From positions 18,969 to 82,968 of the forward strand of contig CAJTBO010000021.1 of the NCBI GenBank assembly GCA_910573755.1: 64,000 nt of DNA. The letters are read 5' to 3'. The translations under genes were made by a program, and so were the position numbers. This document shows, piece by piece, positions 61,191 through 64,000 of the stretch (within the stretch, counting starts at the first letter, position 1; each line of letters opens with the position of its first letter). Below the pieces are notes generated by a model that was given only the letters and a program-made list of their open reading frames with translations, was not told the DNA's origin and did no database searches. The DNA comes from Lachnospiraceae bacterium. Lineage in GTDB: Bacteria > Bacillota > Clostridia > Lachnospirales > Lachnospiraceae.

Positions 61191-62603
61191 TTACTTACCT
61201 TCTCCCACCTCCCCCTGCTGTAGCATTACCGTCACATGGAACACATCGCCTTTCACTTTTATGTTTACACCGCCGAAATACCTCTCTGCCACATCACGCA
61301 CGTTCTCCAACCCAATCCCATGTTCCGTGATAATCCCCGGCAGGGTACTCTGTTTCGTTGTCGGAAGAGCCAGACCTCCGTCCGTCTGCACAGGTACAGT
61401 CCCGTCAAAGCTATTCTCAACCTCCAACAATAGAAACTGCTTTTTCCGTTTCAGCATAAGACGTATGAAACCTTTCCCCGATTCCAGCTTCTCACAGGCT
61501 TCTATGGCATTATCCAGAAGATTGTTCAGGATAATCCCTAAATCAAATACCGGGATTTCCCCTCCGTACCGGAAATCTGCATCAAATCGGATTCCCACTT
61601 TTTCAGCCCTGCGGCATTTGTCATTGATGATGACATCTGTGACTGCATTTCCCGTCACATACTTATATTCCAGTTCCTGCATGGTCTCATCCATCCGCCG
61701 TACATAATCTTCTATCTCCCCATACTCCCCGGCTCCTGCCAGTCCTTTGATATTCGCCATATGATTCTTCATCTCGTGCCGCACCTTTCGGATGCTTCCA
61801 TAGAAATTCTCCGCTTCTTCCAGATGCTTCTTCATGGCCTTGACCTGCTGTTCCTCCACGAAATGTTTCTGCCTCTCGGCAAGCAGGACACGGTATTTCT
61901 GCCAGAAATAAATCAATGCGGCTTCCCCCGCAAATATAAAAACAGCTATCATGGGAATCTTCCAAAGTAAATCCGGCTTCTCGTCAAACAACATAAAAAA
62001 TCCTGTATCTATTTTTACAGTCAGCAGCCCATTCACTGCCCCTGTGATCATGCTCCCCACAAAATTCAATACGGAAAGCAGGCAGACATCCTGCCATGCC
62101 ATGATATCCACCCCTTTGATGCTCCTACACAGAATAATCGTCATTGCCACCAATAATGCCGAGTAGGAAAATACTAAGCAGAACATTCCGACCGCCATGC
62201 AGTGATACATTTCCTGCAAATAACTATCCTGCATCATATCCAGGCTTTTCAGCATTTCATCTACTATTTTTCTGTAAATACTGCTCGCCATCAAATAGCC
62301 AAGGCAATGGAGGTTATAAAAAGCGAGCATCACAAATACTGCTTTTCCAATCTGCTTTTTATAACATATCCCGGTAAAGCCCATTATTGCGAAAGCTGAA
62401 ACGCCATACCGCACCCAAGCGGCACACGGAAGGAATCCTATCCCTATATTGGCAAGGATAAACAGCACTGCCGCAATGCCATCCCTTTTTCCTTTTTTCC
62501 CTCTGAAAGCCGCCGACCACAAAACAAGGAACATGATGGCTTGTACGGCAATCTTCCATATATCCAAGATGCTATTCACTATTTCAAACGCTGGCTGGCT
62601 CAT
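61191..62603 (-). CDS. GHKL-type sensor histidine kinase, paralogue of the left-edge kinase
   Basis: 470 residues. About seven membrane helices to ~235, then His276 in KVRHEMKNHMANIKGLA and the GHKL domain (ILNNLLDNAIEA, HGIGLENVRD). Same architecture and H-box as the 0.85-2.2 kb kinase. ATG overlaps the regulator stop by 4 nt. No agrD or agrB nearby. Confidence 0.93.
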   Translation of the reverse strand: MSQPAFEIVNSILDIWKIAVQAIMFLVLWSAAFRGKKGKRDGIAAVLFILANIGIGFLPCAAWVRYGVSAFAIMGFTGICYKKQIGKAVFVMLAFYNLHCLGYLMASSIYRKIVDEMLKSLDMMQDSYLQEMYHCMAVGMFCLVFSYSALLVAMTIILCRSIKGVDIMAWQDVCLLSVLNFVGSMITGAVNGLLTVKIDTGFFMLFDEKPDLLWKIPMIAVFIFAGEAALIYFWQKYRVLLAERQKHFVEEQQVKAMKKHLEEAENFYGSIRKVRHEMKNHMANIKGLAGAGEYGEIEDYVRRMDETMQELEYKYVTGNAVTDVIINDKCRRAEKVGIRFDADFRYGGEIPVFDLGIILNNLLDNAIEACEKLESGKGFIRLMLKRKKQFLLLEVENSFDGTVPVQTDGGLALPTTKQSTLPGIITEHGIGLENVRDVAERYFGGVNIKVKGDVFHVTVMLQQGEVGEGK

Positions 62604-63349
62604 AGGCTTTCCTCCGAAATGTAATCCATGTATGCCTGCACAAAGCCGTCATATTTATACCTTGAAAGAAGCAGCTTATCCCCGTTCGCCATCCTTACCT
62701 CCGTCTTATCGTAACCCTCCACATGGAAAAGGTTGATAAGGTATCCCCGGTGGATGCGGTAGAACTGCCCCGCCAGCTCCTCCTCCAAATCCCCGATCTT
62801 CGCATAGTATTCAAGTCTGCCTCCGCAGGCTTTGTTCCCGTCTTTCAGGTACAGGATGATATTGTGGTTCCGGCTTTCCATGTAATAAATGTCATTCAGC
62901 GGTATGGCCTTTCCCTCGCCGCCATACTGAATCACAAGTTTTTTCTTCCGCTGCTCCGCCTCCGATACAATCTGCCCCGCCGCCCGTCCGAACACCTCTG
63001 CAAATTTCTGTTCGTCCACGGGCTTTACCAGATACTGGAACGCCCCTACGTCAAATGCGTCATACACATATTTTTCATACCCTGTTACAAAAATGATGAT
63101 AGGCTGTTTCTGCGCCTCCATGCCCCGGATATGCTTTGCCAGCCCCATGCCGTCCATGCCTGCGCCGGAGCCGCCCATCTCTATGTCCAGAAAAATAATG
63201 TCATGCTCCTTACCGTCCGAGAGGTACGCATCGGCAGAGGCATATTCTGTGATACTGCATTCCCCGCCCTGCTTTTTGATGAGTGAAACGAGGTAAGACC
63301 TTATATTTTTTTCATCATCACACACCGCAATTTTTATCGTTTCTGCCAC
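62600..63349 (-). CDS. LytTR-family response regulator, paralogue of the left-edge regulator
   Basis: 249 residues. Receiver Asp55 in IIFLDIEM, LVKPVDEQKFAEVF, LytTR domain (IHRGYLINLFHVEGYDKTE, NGDKLLLSRYKYDGF). GTG start with GAGG 7 nt away. Direct 21-bp-spaced repeats lie 56-83 bp upstream. Confidence 0.94.
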   Translation of the reverse strand: MAETIKIAVCDDEKNIRSYLVSLIKKQGGECSITEYASADAYLSDGKEHDIIFLDIEMGGSGAGMDGMGLAKHIRGMEAQKQPIIIFVTGYEKYVYDAFDVGAFQYLVKPVDEQKFAEVFGRAAGQIVSEAEQRKKKLVIQYGGEGKAIPLNDIYYMESRNHNIILYLKDGNKACGGRLEYYAKIGDLEEELAGQFYRIHRGYLINLFHVEGYDKTEVRMANGDKLLLSRYKYDGFVQAYMDYISEESL

Positions 63350-63404
63350 CTCCAGTCCTCAACTAACTTATCGAAAAAATCAGGGCGATTTCTAACGCCT
63401 ACTT

Positions 63405-63432
63405 CGTGAATGGTTAATCTGGCTACGTGAAT
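63405..63432. promoter_or_regulatory. Pair of 21-bp-spaced direct repeats upstream of the right regulator
   Basis: CGTGAAT at 63405-63411 and 63426-63432, exactly 21 bp apart, inside longer TTCGTGAATGG / TACGTGAATCG. Candidate LytTR site. No gene is visible in 63350-63639. Confidence 0.4.
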
Positions 63433-63576
63433 CGCAGATTTTTTGTTTTTGAAAGGCCAAATCAGCTCTAAAGTTTTTCGCCATTCGTCCGATATAGGGG
63501 AAACGCAAACCGCCGTGTAAGCATATTACCTCTGATTTCCCCGCTTTCCAAATCAGGCCGCCCGGCCTGCCTGCGG

Positions 63577-63633
63577 AAAAGGCAGACCGCCGCATATGGC
63601 GGATGGTGGCCATAGTGCGGCGGTTTGTCTTTT
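63577..63633 (-). terminator. Strong hairpin terminator after the metallophosphoesterase fragment
   Basis: 18-bp arms AAAAGGCAGACCGCCGCA / TGCGGCGGTTTGTCTTTT with two G-T wobbles and T/A tails on both sides. Confidence 0.75.
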
Positions 63634-63639
63634 GTAGGA

Positions 63640-63798
63640 TTATCTGGCATTAAGTTCCACCAAAACAATCTCCGGGCGGTTATTGAAACGGAATGGTATG
63701 ATGCTGTTTCCAATGCCACGGCTGACCACCATGCTTGTGCCGCCGTCTGTATACAGTCCGGCATCATACTTAGGCCACTTATCAATGATTTTTAACGC
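63640..63798 (-). pseudogene. 3' fragment of a metallophosphoesterase gene
   Basis: About 50 codons (DAGLYTDGGTSMVVSRGIGN, SIIPFRFNNRPEIVLVEL) match the C-terminal end of YkuE-type metallophosphoesterases. The rest of the gene is absent upstream. Confidence 0.65.
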
Positions 63799-63830
63799 AA
63801 AATGGCAAAATTTCTGCATAAGAAAAATAC

Positions 63831-64000
63831 TTATGCCAGCGCTGGTATAAGCACAAGATTTCTTACAGCAAGTCCTGCGGCTATGATTTCTTTTCCATAT
63901 GCTGTGGTGAAATATTTATAAGTTCCTTGTACCCGTTCGATGATCCCATGGAGACGGAGCCGTTTAAAGATTCTGGACATGGCGGATGGGCTGGTATTTT
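63831..64000 (-). CDS. C-terminal part of a winged-helix-like protein (partial)
   Basis: The visible 56 codons (...SAMSRIFKRLRLHGIIER, VQGTYKYFTTAYGKEIIAAG, ...) form a typical winged helix and end in VLIPALA. The 5' part is beyond the window. It resembles C-terminal regions of transposon-linked proteins, but I cannot name the family. Confidence 0.5.
   Translation of the reverse strand, partial: NTSPSAMSRIFKRLRLHGIIERVQGTYKYFTTAYGKEIIAAGLAVRNLVLIPALA

Overview
The window reads as chromosomal DNA of a spore-forming Clostridia species, most likely Lachnospiraceae. The evidence is the sigF operon, five spoVA genes, a pdaA-like cortex deacetylase, GHKL/LytTR two-component pairs and the overall gene style. 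No rRNA, tRNA, CRISPR array or intact large mobile element was seen. Most genes lie on the minus strand. Plus-strand exceptions are the degV, ECF-sigma/ABC, nfo, asnA and LysR/aldolase genes.

Layout. 0-3 kb: a GHKL kinase and LytTR regulator, followed by an uncharacterised protein running off the left edge, with a 21-bp-phased repeat array upstream. 3.2-13.5 kb: a TetM-like GTPase fused to a NYN nuclease, pdaA, an aldose epimerase, degV, a GH25 lysozyme, spoVAE, aroK, ridA and an exported protein. 13.7-18.1 kb: a MacB-like ABC exporter with its own two-component system. 18.7-30.9 kb: spoVAD, a lipid-linked amino-sugar cluster, decayed genes, a AAA/PD-(D/E)XK protein, spoVAC, spoVAB, spoVAA and spoIIAA-spoIIAB-sigF. 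31-41 kb: a TPR protein, folC, valS, htrA, two orphan microcompartment shell genes and a GH13 amylase. 41-54.9 kb: an ECF-sigma/ABC module, a DnaA-box-rich spacer, nfo, an XPD-like helicase-nuclease, asnA, a large lipoprotein and a LysR/aldolase pair. 55-64 kb: a deleted IS200 that interrupts a PEBP gene, then six uncharacterised genes plus a lipoprotein, then a second GHKL/LytTR pair and two truncated genes at the right edge.

The most interesting structure is that the two ends of the window carry paralogous copies of one system: a GHKL kinase and LytTR regulator overlapping by 4 nt, followed downstream by small soluble proteins with a shared M-x-x-DP-x-Y/F core. In the right copy, three leaders carry the same RNA element: a 6-bp stem with a 15-nt loop whose stem varies by compensatory changes. 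Phased direct repeats lie upstream of both regulators. I propose this as a candidate undescribed signalling system of unknown output.

A second theme is the sporulation island. The sigF-spoVA block, normally compact, is split: spoVAC, spoVAD and spoVAE are separated by 7.5-8 kb blocks of accessory genes. Degenerate tandem repeats (18, 26, 37 and 63 bp) sit in the 5' regions of spoVAD, spoVAC, spoIIAA and pdaA.
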